Origin: Rhodococcoides kyotonense
Lineage (GTDB): Bacteria; Actinomycetota; Actinomycetes; Mycobacteriales; Mycobacteriaceae
Assembly (NCBI RefSeq): GCF_001645385.1
Contig: NZ_LVHI01000001.1
Location: forward strand, 297,582 to 361,581
DNA length: 64,000 bases
Direction: 5' to 3'
A program made the translations under genes and the position numbers. This document shows positions 17,785 to 26,715 of this stretch, piece after piece (position 1 is the stretch's first letter; every line of letters starts with the position of its first letter). A model generated the notes under the pieces. That model saw only the letters and a program-made list of their open reading frames with translations. It did no database searches and was not told the DNA's origin.

Positions 17785-18729
17785 GTGTCCGACTCCGCCT
17801 CGTTGAGCACGGGCACCGAGCCCGAGCCCATCAAAGCGATCCCGCTGCGGCATCCCGGACGCTGGATCGCCGCGGTGGTGGTCGTCGTGCTGTTCGGGCT
17901 GTTCGCCTACGGCGCCGCGACCAACCCGGCGTACGGCTGGGGGACGTACGGGCGTTATCTGTTCGACAGCCGAATCGGCGAGGGCGTGTGGAACACGCTG
18001 CAATTGACCGTGTACTCGATGATCGCCGCCATTCTTCTCGGCGTGCTGCTCGCGGTCATGCGGTTGTCGCCGAACCCCGTGCTGCGCAGCGCCGCCTGGA
18101 TCTACTTGTGGATCTTTCGTGGCACGCCGGTGTACGTGCAGCTCGTGTTCTGGGGATTGATTCCGTCGATCTACAAGAACGTGGCACTGGGCATTCCGTT
18201 CACCGTCCAGTTCGCCGAGTTCGATCTGCAGGCCATCTACAACGCGTTCTGGTTCGCGGTCATCGGGTTGGCCCTGAACGAAGCCGCGTACATGGCCGAG
18301 ATCGTTCGGGCCGGTATCAACTCCGTCGGCGAAGGGCAGATGGAGGCCTCCGTCGCGCTGGGTATGTCGTGGCCGCAGACGATGCGTCGTACGGTGTTGC
18401 CGCAGGCGATGCGCGTCATCATTCCGCCGACCGGCAACGAAGTCATCAGCATGCTGAAGACGACGTCCCTCGTCGTCGCGGTGCCGTTCACCGGAGAGGT
18501 CTACGGCCGTGCCAGGGACATCTCCGGGGCGAACTTCGAGCCCATTCCGCTGCTGTTGGTCGCTGCCACCTGGTACCTCGTGATCACGAGCATTCTCATG
18601 GTCGGGCAGTTCTATCTGGAGCGGTACTACTCCAAGGGTGCGTCACGACAGCTGACCGGTCGTCAGCTTCGGGCCCTCGCCGACGCGCAGGCCGTGGACG
18701 CACGTACCCACGACAACAAGGGCATCTGA
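17785..18729 (+). CDS. Polar amino-acid ABC transporter permease
   Basis: HisM/GlnP-type inner-membrane subunit, 314 residues. An N-terminal cytoplasmic stretch is followed by about six membrane segments ([42 protein letters not shown] and others). The ATPase-contact loop [29 protein letters not shown] is conserved, followed by the family tail [18 protein letters not shown] 17785 lies after GGAAGGG at 17772-17778. Its stop overlaps the ATG of the ATPase gene by one base. The single permease gene suggests a homodimeric pore. Confidence 0.93.
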   Translation: MSDSASLSTGTEPEPIKAIPLRHPGRWIAAVVVVVLFGLFAYGAATNPAYGWGTYGRYLFDSRIGEGVWNTLQLTVYSMIAAILLGVLLAVMRLSPNPVLRSAAWIYLWIFRGTPVYVQLVFWGLIPSIYKNVALGIPFTVQFAEFDLQAIYNAFWFAVIGLALNEAAYMAEIVRAGINSVGEGQMEASVALGMSWPQTMRRTVLPQAMRVIIPPTGNEVISMLKTTSLVVAVPFTGEVYGRARDISGANFEPIPLLLVAATWYLVITSILMVGQFYLERYYSKGASRQLTGRQLRALADAQAVDARTHDNKGI

Positions 18730-19490
18730 TGTCTCCGATGATCAAGGCCGACCGCGTCCACAAGAATTTCGGGGCGCTGAAGGTACTCAAGGGCATCTCG
18801 CTCGAGATCGACCGCGGCCAGGTGCTCTGCCTCGTCGGACCGTCGGGCTCCGGCAAGTCGACGTTCCTTCGCTGCATCAACCACCTCGAGCAGGTCAACG
18901 CCGGTCGGCTGTACGTCGACGGCGAGCTGGTCGGCTATCAGGAGAAGGGCGGCAAGCTCTACGAGCTGCACCCCAAGCAAGCTGCGAAACAGCGTCGCGA
19001 CATCGGGATGGTGTTCCAACACTTCAATCTCTTCCCGCACCGAACGGCTCTCGAGAACGTCATCGAGGCGCCGACCCAGGTGAAGAAGATGAAGAAGTCC
19101 GACGCCGTCACACGGGCGAAGGAGTTGCTCGACCGTGTCGGTCTCGCCGACAAGGCGACGGCCTATCCGGCGCAGCTGTCTGGTGGCCAGCAGCAGCGTG
19201 TCGCGATCGCGCGAGCACTTGCCATGGATCCGAAGCTCATGTTGTTCGACGAGCCGACGTCCGCGCTCGATCCGGAGCTCGTCGGTGAGGTCCTCGGAGT
19301 GATGCGCGAGCTCGCCAAGGACGGCATGACGATGGTCGTCGTCACCCACGAGATGGGATTCGCTCGCGAGGTTGCCGATCAGCTGGTCTTCATGGATCAG
19401 GGTGTCGTCGTCGAATCGGGGGAGCCGCGGTCGCTGCTGGCGAATCCGCAGCACGAGCGCACCAAAGCGTTCCTGTCGAAATTGCTCTAG
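18729..19490 (+). CDS. Polar amino-acid ABC transporter ATPase
   Basis: GlnQ/HisP-type ATPase, 253 residues. Walker [10 protein letters not shown] is at 37-45, Q-loop [18 protein letters not shown] follows, signature [15 protein letters not shown] is near 150, Walker [14 protein letters not shown] and the switch histidine in VVTHEMGF are all intact. Translationally coupled to the permease (TGATG). It carries a short insertion ([18 protein letters not shown]) before the Q-loop that some GlnQ proteins have. It ends 4 bases inside the convergent methyltransferase gene. Confidence 0.95.
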   Translation: MSPMIKADRVHKNFGALKVLKGISLEIDRGQVLCLVGPSGSGKSTFLRCINHLEQVNAGRLYVDGELVGYQEKGGKLYELHPKQAAKQRRDIGMVFQHFNLFPHRTALENVIEAPTQVKKMKKSDAVTRAKELLDRVGLADKATAYPAQLSGGQQQRVAIARALAMDPKLMLFDEPTSALDPELVGEVLGVMRELAKDGMTMVVVTHEMGFAREVADQLVFMDQGVVVESGEPRSLLANPQHERTKAFLSKLL

Positions 19491-20332
19491 CGAGGCTTCA
19501 CGCAGCTGAAGATCGCCGTGCCGGGGAAGAGCTGGCCGCGTAGTGGACTCCACTGACCCCACTCGCGGTCCAGCCACTCCGGCCAGTCCGGTTCGACGAT
19601 GTCCCGCAGTTCCATGCCTGCGGCGACTATCTCGCGTACCCGATCGCCGATCGTCCGATGGTGTTCGACGTACGTGGGCGTCCCCTCGTCGTCGAATTCG
19701 ACGTAGGGCGTGCGATCGAAGTACGGAATCGTCGCGGTCAGCCCCGCGGGTCCCGGGTCGTCGGGAAAGATCCACCGCATCGGGTGGTTGACGGCGAACA
19801 CCCAGCTCCCGCCGGGCCGTAGGACGCGGGCGATTTCGACCATCACGTTCGCGGAGTCGGCGACGAAGGGAACCGCCCCGAACGCGGAACAGACAATGTC
19901 GAAACTCTCGTCGGCGAACGGCAGGGATTCGGCACTTGCCTGGATCAGCGGAACACGGTCACCGCCGACTGCCATCGACTCCAAGCCCTTACGGAGCATG
20001 CCGCCCGAGATGTCCAGTCCCACTGCGCGAGCTCCCTGGCTGCCGAGCCATCGCGAGCACGGTGCCGACCCGCAGCCCACTTCGAGAACGTCCTTGTCGG
20101 CCACGTCGCCCAGCAGGTGTGCGTCGCCTTCGTGCAGGCCTTCGGGGCACCACACGAATTCCCCGCGTTCGGTGCTCACCCCCAAGAATTCACCGTGTGT
20201 TCGGTGATACTCGTCGGCGTCGGAATCCCACCACGAACGGCTGGCTCGATCGCTGGCGGCGGACGACAGCCGGGCGCGACCCGGTGTACCAGGTGGCTGG
20301 GGTGTGGGTGAGGAGTGAAGACTGTCGGTCAC
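19487..20332 (-). CDS. Class I SAM-dependent methyltransferase
   Basis: The protein is 281 residues. Motif [10 protein letters not shown] is at about 82-90, the acidic residue that binds the ribose is in [11 protein letters not shown], motif II-like region is [14 protein letters not shown] and motif III is [15 protein letters not shown]. It belongs to the Methyltransf_11 group, which includes small-molecule and lipid methyltransferases; no substrate is evident. The C-terminal region [16 protein letters not shown] recurs in actinobacterial homologues. GTG start 20332. It converges with the amino-acid transporter operon with a 4-base overlap of coding ends. Confidence 0.85.
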   Translation of the reverse strand: MTDSLHSSPTPQPPGTPGRARLSSAASDRASRSWWDSDADEYHRTHGEFLGVSTERGEFVWCPEGLHEGDAHLLGDVADKDVLEVGCGSAPCSRWLGSQGARAVGLDISGGMLRKGLESMAVGGDRVPLIQASAESLPFADESFDIVCSAFGAVPFVADSANVMVEIARVLRPGGSWVFAVNHPMRWIFPDDPGPAGLTATIPYFDRTPYVEFDDEGTPTYVEHHRTIGDRVREIVAAGMELRDIVEPDWPEWLDREWGQWSPLRGQLFPGTAIFSCVKPR

Positions 20333-20356
20333 GCATGGTCACGTTAGTCGAACCAA

Positions 20357-20417
20357 GGCCCCGCCAGGTTTGCGACGGCCCCTGCCAGGTTTGCGACGGC
20401 CCCCGCCAGGTTTGCCC
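20357..20417. repeat. Three tandem 20-21-bp GC-rich repeats
   Basis: Units of about GGCCCC(T/C)GCCAGGTTTGCGAC at 20357-20376, 20377-20397 and 20398-20417; the last ends CC instead of GAC. They lie in the gap between the methyltransferase and rpsA genes, just before the presumed rpsA promoter. Confidence 0.85.
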
Positions 20418-20441
20418 AGCTGTGACGCGATCGCGTACCCT
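20412..20441 (+). promoter_or_regulatory. Possible rpsA promoter
   Basis: TTGCCC (20412-20417), 18 bases, TACCCT (20436-20441). It would give a 5' leader of about 220 bases before the rpsA ATG at 20671. The match is modest and the third tandem repeat overlaps the -35. The rest of 20333-20670 holds no gene I can support. Confidence 0.35.
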
Positions 20442-20670
20442 ATGGAGCGCGAGTGTGTTCGTGCTGCGCGGGATCGAAGGGTCTGTCGCTCATCGGGTTG
20501 TCTTCCGTGGGTGACGCTCGCTCGTCGTGTGGCGGAACGAAATCGGTGTGCTCGTTGTTGTACACCGTCGTCCGGTACTTCGGTACCGGCTCTGCTCGTT
20601 CTTCATCAGCTTCACCGTCCGACCGAACATCCATCAACCGATACCCAACCCGTCCGGAGCAACTCAACAC

Positions 20671-22143
20671 ATGCCCTCAACCACAACCTCGCCGCAGGTA
20701 GCCGTCAACGACATCGGCTCCGCAGAGGATTTTCTCGCCGCAATCGACGCCACGATCAAGTACTTCAACGATGGTGACATCGTCGAAGGCACCATCGTCA
20801 AGGTCGATCGTGACGAGGTTCTGCTCGACATCGGTTACAAGACCGAAGGCGTCATCCCTTCCCGTGAGCTCTCCATCAAGCACGACGTCGACCCCAACGA
20901 GGTCGTCTCCGTCGGCGATGAGGTCGAAGCTCTCGTTCTCACCAAGGAGGACAAGGAAGGCCGCCTGATCCTGTCCAAGAAGCGTGCGCAGTACGAGCGC
21001 GCCTGGGGCACGATCGAAGAGCTCAAGGAGAAGGACGAGGCCGTCAAGGGCACCGTCATCGAGGTCGTCAAGGGTGGCCTCATCCTCGACATCGGTCTGC
21101 GTGGCTTCCTGCCCGCATCGCTCGTCGAGATGCGTCGCGTTCGCGACCTCCAGCCGTACGTCGGCAAGGAGATCGAAGCCAAGATCATCGAGCTCGACAA
21201 GAACCGCAACAACGTGGTCCTGTCGCGCCGTGCATGGCTCGAGCAGACGCAGTCCGAGGTGCGCAGCGAGTTCCTGCACCAGCTGCAGAAGGGACAGGTC
21301 CGCAAGGGCTTCGTGTCCTCCATCGTCAACTTCGGTGCATTCGTGGACCTGGGCGGCGTCGACGGACTCGTTCACGTGTCCGAGCTGTCCTGGAAGCACA
21401 TCGACCACCCCTCCGAGGTTGTCGAGGTCGGCACCGAGGTCACCGTCGAGGTTCTCGACGTCGACCTGGACCGCGAGCGTGTTTCGCTGTCGCTCAAGGC
21501 AACTCAGGAAGATCCGTGGCGTCAGTTCGCTCGCACGCATGCGATCGGCCAGATCGTTCCCGGTAAGGTCACCAAGCTCGTTCCGTTCGGTGCGTTCGTT
21601 CGCGTCGAAGAGGGCATCGAGGGCCTCGTGCACATCTCCGAGCTGGCCGAGCGCCACGTGGAGGTTCCGGACCAGGTCGTGGGTGTCGGCGACGACGCAC
21701 TCGTCAAGGTCATCGACATCGATCTCGAGCGTCGTCGTATCTCGCTGAGCCTCAAGCAGGCCAACGAGGACTACGCGGAAGAGTTCGATCCGTCCAAGTA
21801 CGGCATGGCCGACTCGTACGACGAGCAGGGCAACTACATCTTCCCCGAGGGCTTCGACTCCGAGACCAACGAATGGCTCGAAGGCTACGAGAAGCAGCGT
21901 GAAGAGTGGGAAGGCCGCTACGCCGAGGCGGAGCGTCGCCACAAGATGCACACCGCTCAGATGGAGAAGACGGCGAAGGACGAGGCTGCAGAAGCCGCCA
22001 ACACCAACTACTCCTCCGAGTCGGGTCAGTCGGACTCCGAAGGCGATGCTGCTGCAGCATCCGCTCCGGCATCGTCCGGTGGATCGCTGGCCAGCGACGC
22101 TCAGCTCGCTGCGCTGCGCGAGAAGCTGTCGGGCAACGCCTGA
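20671..22143 (+). CDS. rpsA: 30S ribosomal protein S1
   Basis: mRNA-binding protein of the small ribosomal subunit, 490 residues. It has four S1 (OB-fold) repeats at about 33-103, 120-186, 205-275 and 290-361, each with the GxxVxG...(G/D)AFVxL pattern; the third reads GFVSSIVNFGAFVDLGGVDG. The actinobacterial form lacks two of the six E. coli repeats. An acidic Ala/Ser/Asp-rich tail (about 400-490) includes NTNYSSESGQSDSEGDAAAA and ends LREKLSGNA. ATG 20671 follows GGAG at 20656-20659 with an 11-base gap. It stands alone, with coaE downstream. Confidence 0.97.
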   Translation: MPSTTTSPQVAVNDIGSAEDFLAAIDATIKYFNDGDIVEGTIVKVDRDEVLLDIGYKTEGVIPSRELSIKHDVDPNEVVSVGDEVEALVLTKEDKEGRLILSKKRAQYERAWGTIEELKEKDEAVKGTVIEVVKGGLILDIGLRGFLPASLVEMRRVRDLQPYVGKEIEAKIIELDKNRNNVVLSRRAWLEQTQSEVRSEFLHQLQKGQVRKGFVSSIVNFGAFVDLGGVDGLVHVSELSWKHIDHPSEVVEVGTEVTVEVLDVDLDRERVSLSLKATQEDPWRQFARTHAIGQIVPGKVTKLVPFGAFVRVEEGIEGLVHISELAERHVEVPDQVVGVGDDALVKVIDIDLERRRISLSLKQANEDYAEEFDPSKYGMADSYDEQGNYIFPEGFDSETNEWLEGYEKQREEWEGRYAEAERRHKMHTAQMEKTAKDEAAEAANTNYSSESGQSDSEGDAAAASAPASSGGSLASDAQLAALREKLSGNA

Positions 22144-22180
22144 TAACAGACGCTCGCCCGGTAAGGGTGTGACGCTGGGA

Positions 22181-22210
22181 AGCCCCGGTTCTCTTCGGAG
22201 AGCCGGGGCT
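22181..22210 (+). terminator. rpsA terminator hairpin
   Basis: 13-base arms, AGCCCCGGTTCTC and GAGAGCCGGGGCT, with one G-U pair and a 3-4-base loop, followed by TTTCG. It lies 38 bases after the rpsA stop. Confidence 0.85.
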
Positions 22211-22312
22211 TTCGTCTGTCCGATGCCGATGCCGATGCCGGCGACGCATGAATGGACCGCTGAAGTTGTCCAGTCGTATCTATGGCGCATTCACGCGGTT
22301 GCACACACAAAA

Positions 22313-22343
22313 ATGGACCCGATCCGTGAGGATTCGGGTCCAT
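22313..22343 (-). terminator. Intrinsic terminator for the minus-strand small gene
   Basis: Arms ATGGACCCGA / TCGGGTCCAT around an 11-base loop. Read on the minus strand the hairpin is followed by TTTTTGTG, a classic U-run; in the plus direction there is none. It lies about 21 bases after the stop of the 68-residue gene, which argues that the gene is transcribed. Confidence 0.85.
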
Positions 22344-22363
22344 CGTCGTATTCGACGGTCGGC

Positions 22364-22570
22364 TCAACCTGCGACGGCGGGGCTCCACTGAGCGACGGCG
22401 GTCCGCTTGCGCATCGAAGCGAAGCTGTGGCGTGCCGGACTGAGCAGGGTGGTGAACCAGTTACGCCGATGATCGGCCAACGCCAAGGCAACTTCGGGAA
22501 TCAGAATGACGTGAACTCCCGACTCCATGCCGAGACGGTGCCGACCCTGGTGGATCTGATTGCTTCGCAT
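22364..22570 (-). CDS. Small basic protein, 68 aa, unknown function
   Basis: ATG 22570 has AAAAGGA with 7-base spacing. The product MRSNQIHQGRHRLGMESGVH... is rich in Arg and His, with a mildly hydrophobic helix (VILIPEVALALADH) at about 21-34 and the tail MRKRTAVAQWSPAVAG. A strong intrinsic terminator for this strand follows the stop. The ribosome site, terminator and lack of other use for the region make this a credible gene. It is divergent from coaE, with 130 bases of shared promoter space. I do not recognise a named family. Confidence 0.7.
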   Translation of the reverse strand: MRSNQIHQGRHRLGMESGVHVILIPEVALALADHRRNWFTTLLSPARHSFASMRKRTAVAQWSPAVAG

Positions 22571-22700
22571 CGAACATCCTTTTCGCTAGCAGCGGGTCGG
22601 CAAATACTTATCTCGCACGACGAAGATAACGGACCGATCGGTAAACCTGGTGTATTTGGGGCCGGTGTGCTCCGGCGTGTTCGATGACAGACTGGTCACC

Positions 22701-23918
22701 ATGTTGAGACTGGGCCTCACCGGAGGCATCGGAGCTGGAAAGTCCACCGTGTCGAAGATTCTGTCCGAGTTGGGCGGAGTGATCGTCGACGCCGACGTGA
22801 TCGCGCGGGAAGTCGTCGAACCCGGCACTCCCGGACTCGCGAAACTGGTCGAGGCCTTCGGCGACGACATCCTGTTGCCCGACGGCGCGTTGGACCGGCC
22901 GGCCTTGGCGTCGAAGGCATTTGCCACCGACGAAACGCGCGCGACCCTGAACTCGATCGTCCATCCGCTCGTGGGTGCGCGCACCGCGGAACTCGTCGAC
23001 GGTGCGCCGCAGGATGCGATCGTCGTCCAGGACATCCCCTTGTTGGTCGAAGGCAAGATGGGCGCGTTGTTCCAACTCGTCGCCGTCGTCTACGTCGACG
23101 CGGAGGAGCGGGTCCATCGGCTCGTGCACCAACGAAACATGCCCGAGGACGACGCGCGCGCTCGGATCGCGGCACAGGCGTCGGACGACGATCGTCGTGC
23201 CGCCGCCGACATCTGGATCGACAACAGCGGTGCGATGGGAGCGATCGAGGCGAATGTTCGCGCGCTGTGGAGCGACCGACTCGTGCCGTTCGAGAAGAAC
23301 ATTCGCGACGGCGTCACCGTCGCCACACCGCCCGTGCTCGTCGACGCCGATCCGACATGGGGGGCGCAGGCCGAGCGTCTCGTGGCGCGACTCGCGCTGG
23401 TGTGTGGAAGTGCCGCTGCGAGAATCGATCACATCGGATCGACCGCTGTCCCAGGTCTCGACGCCCGCGACGTGCTCGACATCCAGATCACCGTCGCCAC
23501 CCTGGACGACGCGGATTCGCTCGCGGAGTCGTTGCGGCGCATCGGTTTTCCGCGTATCGAGGCGATCACGTTCGACGATCCCGAGCCCGGGTACGGCATC
23601 GGGGGAGAAGCCGATCCGGCCGTGTGGGGCAAGCGAATTCACGGTAGCGCGGACCCGGGACGACCGGCCACGGTGCACATCAGGGTCGACGGTTGGCCCG
23701 CACAGCAATTCGCCCTCGTGTTCCGCGACTGGCTGCGCGCGGACGCCGACGCGGCCGCCGAATACGGTGCCGTCAAGCGCACGGCCCAGGCAGCCGCAGC
23801 CGAGGTCGACGACCCGGCGGACGCGGTCGACAAGTACGAGAGCGTCAAGGCGCCGTGGTTCGACGGCGCCTACACGCGCGCGTGGACGTGGGCCGAGGAG
23901 ACCGGTTGGAAGGCCTGA
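22701..23918 (+). CDS. coaE: Dephospho-CoA kinase fused to GrpB/UPF0157 domain
   Basis: The last step of coenzyme A synthesis: phosphorylates dephospho-CoA with ATP. The protein is 405 residues. CoaE (about 1-200) has P-loop GGIGAGKST at 8-16, the DxD-like VDADVIAREVV and PLLVEGKMG. Residues about 215-395 form a GrpB domain of the nucleotidyltransferase-like fold (IDHIGSTAVPGLDARDVLDI, HIRVDGWPAQQFALVFRDWL). The same two-domain protein exists in mycobacteria (about 400 residues), where the second half has been proposed to help folding. ATG 22701 (MLRLGLTGG) is favoured; upstream codons in frame from 22650 are not family-like. Confidence 0.95.
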   Translation: MLRLGLTGGIGAGKSTVSKILSELGGVIVDADVIAREVVEPGTPGLAKLVEAFGDDILLPDGALDRPALASKAFATDETRATLNSIVHPLVGARTAELVDGAPQDAIVVQDIPLLVEGKMGALFQLVAVVYVDAEERVHRLVHQRNMPEDDARARIAAQASDDDRRAAADIWIDNSGAMGAIEANVRALWSDRLVPFEKNIRDGVTVATPPVLVDADPTWGAQAERLVARLALVCGSAAARIDHIGSTAVPGLDARDVLDIQITVATLDDADSLAESLRRIGFPRIEAITFDDPEPGYGIGGEADPAVWGKRIHGSADPGRPATVHIRVDGWPAQQFALVFRDWLRADADAAAEYGAVKRTAQAAAAEVDDPADAVDKYESVKAPWFDGAYTRAWTWAEETGWKA

Positions 23919-23921
23919 GCG

Positions 23922-24458
23922 TCAGTCGTACGGTCGCCAGGTCGTCGGCATTCCCAGTGAGGCGAGCCACGCGTCGAGGTCGTAGTCGAAGCGGGCCAGC
24001 CCGTCGACCGCTGTGACTGCCCGGTGCATCGCGCGCTCGGACGTTGCGCCGTCGAGCAGTCCGGCGCAACGAGCGTCCAGAAGCTCGTCGACGTCGAGGA
24101 GATCGAACCCTCGCCCGGTACGCACGACGACATCGAGGTAGTGGTCGGTGGACGTCCAGACGTTCCCGGCCACGAACTCGCCGACGTCGACGTAGTAGTT
24201 CTGATCCCGCCGGTGGCCCGCGACGTAGTGGAAGATCGACGCGCGCAGCCCGAGGTCGGGGAGCAGCCACGACTGCAGATAGTCGAACTGCGCGTGATCC
24301 GACGGTCGGGCCATGTACAGACCCCACGGTTCGACGCGGTATTCGTCGACCGGGCGTACGAAACCCTTGGGGTCCGTGTTGGTCAGGCCCGGAACGTCGA
24401 AGTACTCGACCTTGGGAGAATGGACGTGGGAGTGGGGCGCGGAGGCGGGGGCGTCCAT
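23922..24458 (-). CDS. DUF402 family protein
   Basis: The protein is 178 residues. VEYFDVPGLTNTDPKGFVRPVDEYR, YLQSWLLPDLGLRASIFHYV, DQNYYVDVGEFV and the acidic STDHYLDVVVRTGRGFDLLDVDEL match the DUF402 beta-barrel, a fold whose better-known members are nucleoside di-/triphosphate or FomD-type phosphatases. Metal-binding Asp residues in YYVDVG and HYLDVVV are present. The gene sits between coaE and uvrB, as its homologue does in M. tuberculosis (Rv1632c). It is convergent with coaE (3-base gap) and divergent from uvrB (63 bases). Enzyme activity is inference only. Confidence 0.8.
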   Translation of the reverse strand: MDAPASAPHSHVHSPKVEYFDVPGLTNTDPKGFVRPVDEYRVEPWGLYMARPSDHAQFDYLQSWLLPDLGLRASIFHYVAGHRRDQNYYVDVGEFVAGNVWTSTDHYLDVVVRTGRGFDLLDVDELLDARCAGLLDGATSERAMHRAVTAVDGLARFDYDLDAWLASLGMPTTWRPYD

Positions 24459-24492
24459 GGGTGATCAAGGTACCTGTCTTCGCGCGGGGAAT

Positions 24493-24515
24493 CTGTCGGT
24501 GGTCGCGTCTACCCT
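24493..24515 (+). promoter_or_regulatory. RecA-independent DNA-damage (PafBC-type) promoter of uvrB
   Basis: CTGTCGGTG (24493-24501), eight bases, TACCCT (24510-24515), one base off TTGTCRGTG-N8-TANNNT. The -10 element ends 6 bases before the uvrB ATG at 24522, so transcription should start at or next to the first codon. Confidence 0.75.
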
Positions 24516-24521
24516 GGAAGC

Positions 24522-26687
24522 ATGGCGTTTGCATCCGAACATCCCGTGGTGGCTCACTCCGAGTTCCGTCCGGTAGGCGACATCGAGCGGACGGGTCCTG
24601 CGTTCGAGGTCGTCAGCGAACACAAGCCGGCAGGCGACCAGCCCACCGCCATCGCCGATCTCGAACGCCGCCTCAAGGCCGACGAGAAAGACGTGGTTCT
24701 GCTCGGTGCCACCGGCACGGGTAAGTCCGCGACGACGGCGTGGCTCATCGAGCGGATGCAACGTCCGACGCTGGTCATGGCACCCAACAAGACCCTCGCA
24801 GCACAGTTGGCCAACGAGTTGCGTGACATGCTGCCCAACAACGCGGTCGAGTACTTCGTGTCGTACTACGACTACTACCAACCCGAGGCGTACATCGCGC
24901 AGACCGATACGTACATCGAGAAGGACTCGTCGATCAACGACGACGTCGAGCGCCTCCGCCACTCGGCAACGGCACATCTGCTGTCCCGACGCGACGTCGT
25001 CGTGGTCGCATCGGTGTCGTGCATCTACGGTCTCGGTACGCCGCAGTCGTACGTCGACCGTTCGATCCATCTGGAAGTGAACGTCGAGGTTCCACGCGAT
25101 GCCCTGCTGCGGCTTCTGGTCGACGTCCAGTACACCCGCAACGACATGTCGTTCACCCGTGGGTCGTTCCGCGTCCGAGGTGACACCGTCGAGATCATCC
25201 CGTCGTACGAGGAGCTGGCGGTTCGCATCGAGTTCTTCGGCGACGAGATCGAGGCGCTGTACTACCTGCATCCTCTGACCGGTGACATCGTGCGCCAGGT
25301 CGATTCCGTGCGCATCTTCCCGGCGACGCACTACGTCGCGGGTCCCGAGCGCATGGAGAAGGCCGTCAAGAACATCGAGGCAGAGCTCGAAGAACGGCTC
25401 GCGGAACTGGAGGGCAAGGGCAAACTCCTCGAAGCGCAGCGCCTGCGCATGCGCACCGAGTACGACCTGGAGATGATCAAGCAGGTCGGGTTCTGCTCCG
25501 GCATCGAGAACTACTCGCGTCACATCGACGGGCGTGGCCCAGGCAGCGCTCCGGCCACGCTCATCGACTACTTCCCCGAGGACTTCCTCCTGGTCATCGA
25601 CGAGTCGCACGTCACCGTGCCGCAGATCGGTGCGATGTACGAGGGGGACATGTCCCGCAAGCGCAACCTGGTGGAGTTCGGCTTCCGCCTGCCGTCGGCC
25701 ACCGACAACCGGCCGCTGACGTGGGAGGAGTTCACGCAGCGGATCGGACAAACCGTCTACCTGTCCGCGACGCCCGGCAAATACGAGCTGGGTCAGACGG
25801 GCGGTGAGTTCGTCGAACAGGTCATTCGCCCGACCGGTCTCGTCGATCCGAAGGTCGTCGTCAAGCCGACCAAGGGGCAGATCGACGACCTCGTGCACGA
25901 GATCCGCGAACGTACCGAGAAGGACGAGCGCGTTCTGGTCACCACGCTGACGAAGAAGATGTCCGAGGACCTCACCGACTACCTGCTCGAACTGGGCATT
26001 CGAGTCCGGTATCTGCATTCGGACATCGACACGTTGCGCCGCGTCGAGCTGCTGCGCCAACTACGTCTCGGTGAGTACGACGTGCTCGTCGGCATCAACC
26101 TGCTGCGTGAGGGTCTCGACCTACCCGAGGTCTCTCTCGTCGCCATCCTGGACGCCGACAAGGAGGGCTTCCTCCGCAGCGGCACGAGCTTGATTCAGAC
26201 CATCGGTCGTGCAGCTCGTAACGTGTCCGGCGAGGTCCACATGTACGCGGACAAGATGACCGACTCGATGAAGTACGCCATCGAGGAAACCGAGCGCCGA
26301 CGCGAGAAGCAGATCGCATACAACAAGGAGAAGGGCGTCGACCCGCAGCCGCTGCGCAAGAAGATCGCCGACATCCTCGACCAGGTCTACGAAGAGGCCG
26401 ACGACACGGCAGAGTCCGTCGAGATCGGTGGTTCGGGACGTAACGCCAGCCGTGGCCGTCGCGCGCAGGGCGAGAAGGGCCGCGCAGCAGTCAGTTCCGG
26501 CGTGTACGAGGGTCAGGACGTGAAATCCATGCCGCGCGCCGAGCTCGCCGAGCTCGTCAAGAACCTCACCGACCAGATGATGAACGCTGCTCGTGAACTG
26601 CAATTCGAACTGGCGGGACGCTTGCGCGACGAGATCCAGGATCTCAAGAAGGAGCTGCGCGGAATGGACGCGGCGGGACTGAAGTAG
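24522..26687 (+). CDS. uvrB: Excinuclease ABC subunit B
   Basis: Damage-verification helicase of nucleotide excision repair, 721 residues. Walker A GATGTGKS is at 62-69. The beta-hairpin that inserts into DNA includes [10 protein letters not shown] at about 115-124, motif II is [13 protein letters not shown] and motifs V/VI are [14 protein letters not shown] and [11 protein letters not shown]-terminal UVR domain (about 680-715, [24 protein letters not shown]) recruits UvrC. A GGAAG lies close to the ATG, but the damage promoter predicts a nearly leaderless message. The interdomain stretch [18 protein letters not shown] near 640-660 is basic and low in complexity. Confidence 0.98.
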   Translation: MAFASEHPVVAHSEFRPVGDIERTGPAFEVVSEHKPAGDQPTAIADLERRLKADEKDVVLLGATGTGKSATTAWLIERMQRPTLVMAPNKTLAAQLANELRDMLPNNAVEYFVSYYDYYQPEAYIAQTDTYIEKDSSINDDVERLRHSATAHLLSRRDVVVVASVSCIYGLGTPQSYVDRSIHLEVNVEVPRDALLRLLVDVQYTRNDMSFTRGSFRVRGDTVEIIPSYEELAVRIEFFGDEIEALYYLHPLTGDIVRQVDSVRIFPATHYVAGPERMEKAVKNIEAELEERLAELEGKGKLLEAQRLRMRTEYDLEMIKQVGFCSGIENYSRHIDGRGPGSAPATLIDYFPEDFLLVIDESHVTVPQIGAMYEGDMSRKRNLVEFGFRLPSATDNRPLTWEEFTQRIGQTVYLSATPGKYELGQTGGEFVEQVIRPTGLVDPKVVVKPTKGQIDDLVHEIRERTEKDERVLVTTLTKKMSEDLTDYLLELGIRVRYLHSDIDTLRRVELLRQLRLGEYDVLVGINLLREGLDLPEVSLVAILDADKEGFLRSGTSLIQTIGRAARNVSGEVHMYADKMTDSMKYAIEETERRREKQIAYNKEKGVDPQPLRKKIADILDQVYEEADDTAESVEIGGSGRNASRGRRAQGEKGRAAVSSGVYEGQDVKSMPRAELAELVKNLTDQMMNAARELQFELAGRLRDEIQDLKKELRGMDAAGLK

Positions 26688-26715
26688 CGGCATCGGCGTT
26701 CGATACGGTTCAGGA

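Noticed and set aside
15561..17834. A 757-codon minus-strand frame across the dehydrogenase and binding-protein genes
   Set aside because: High-GC antisense artefact; composition is Arg/Asp/Val-rich without recognisable motifs and it covers two well-supported plus-strand genes.
20440..20493. A 17-codon minus-strand frame (MSDRPFDPAQHEHTRAP) near the rpsA promoter
   Set aside because: Too short to judge, no terminator, and it overlaps the presumed rpsA leader. Kept out for lack of support.
22229..22250. GATGCC microsatellite-like run after rpsA
   Set aside because: Only about three units, not a meaningful repeat.
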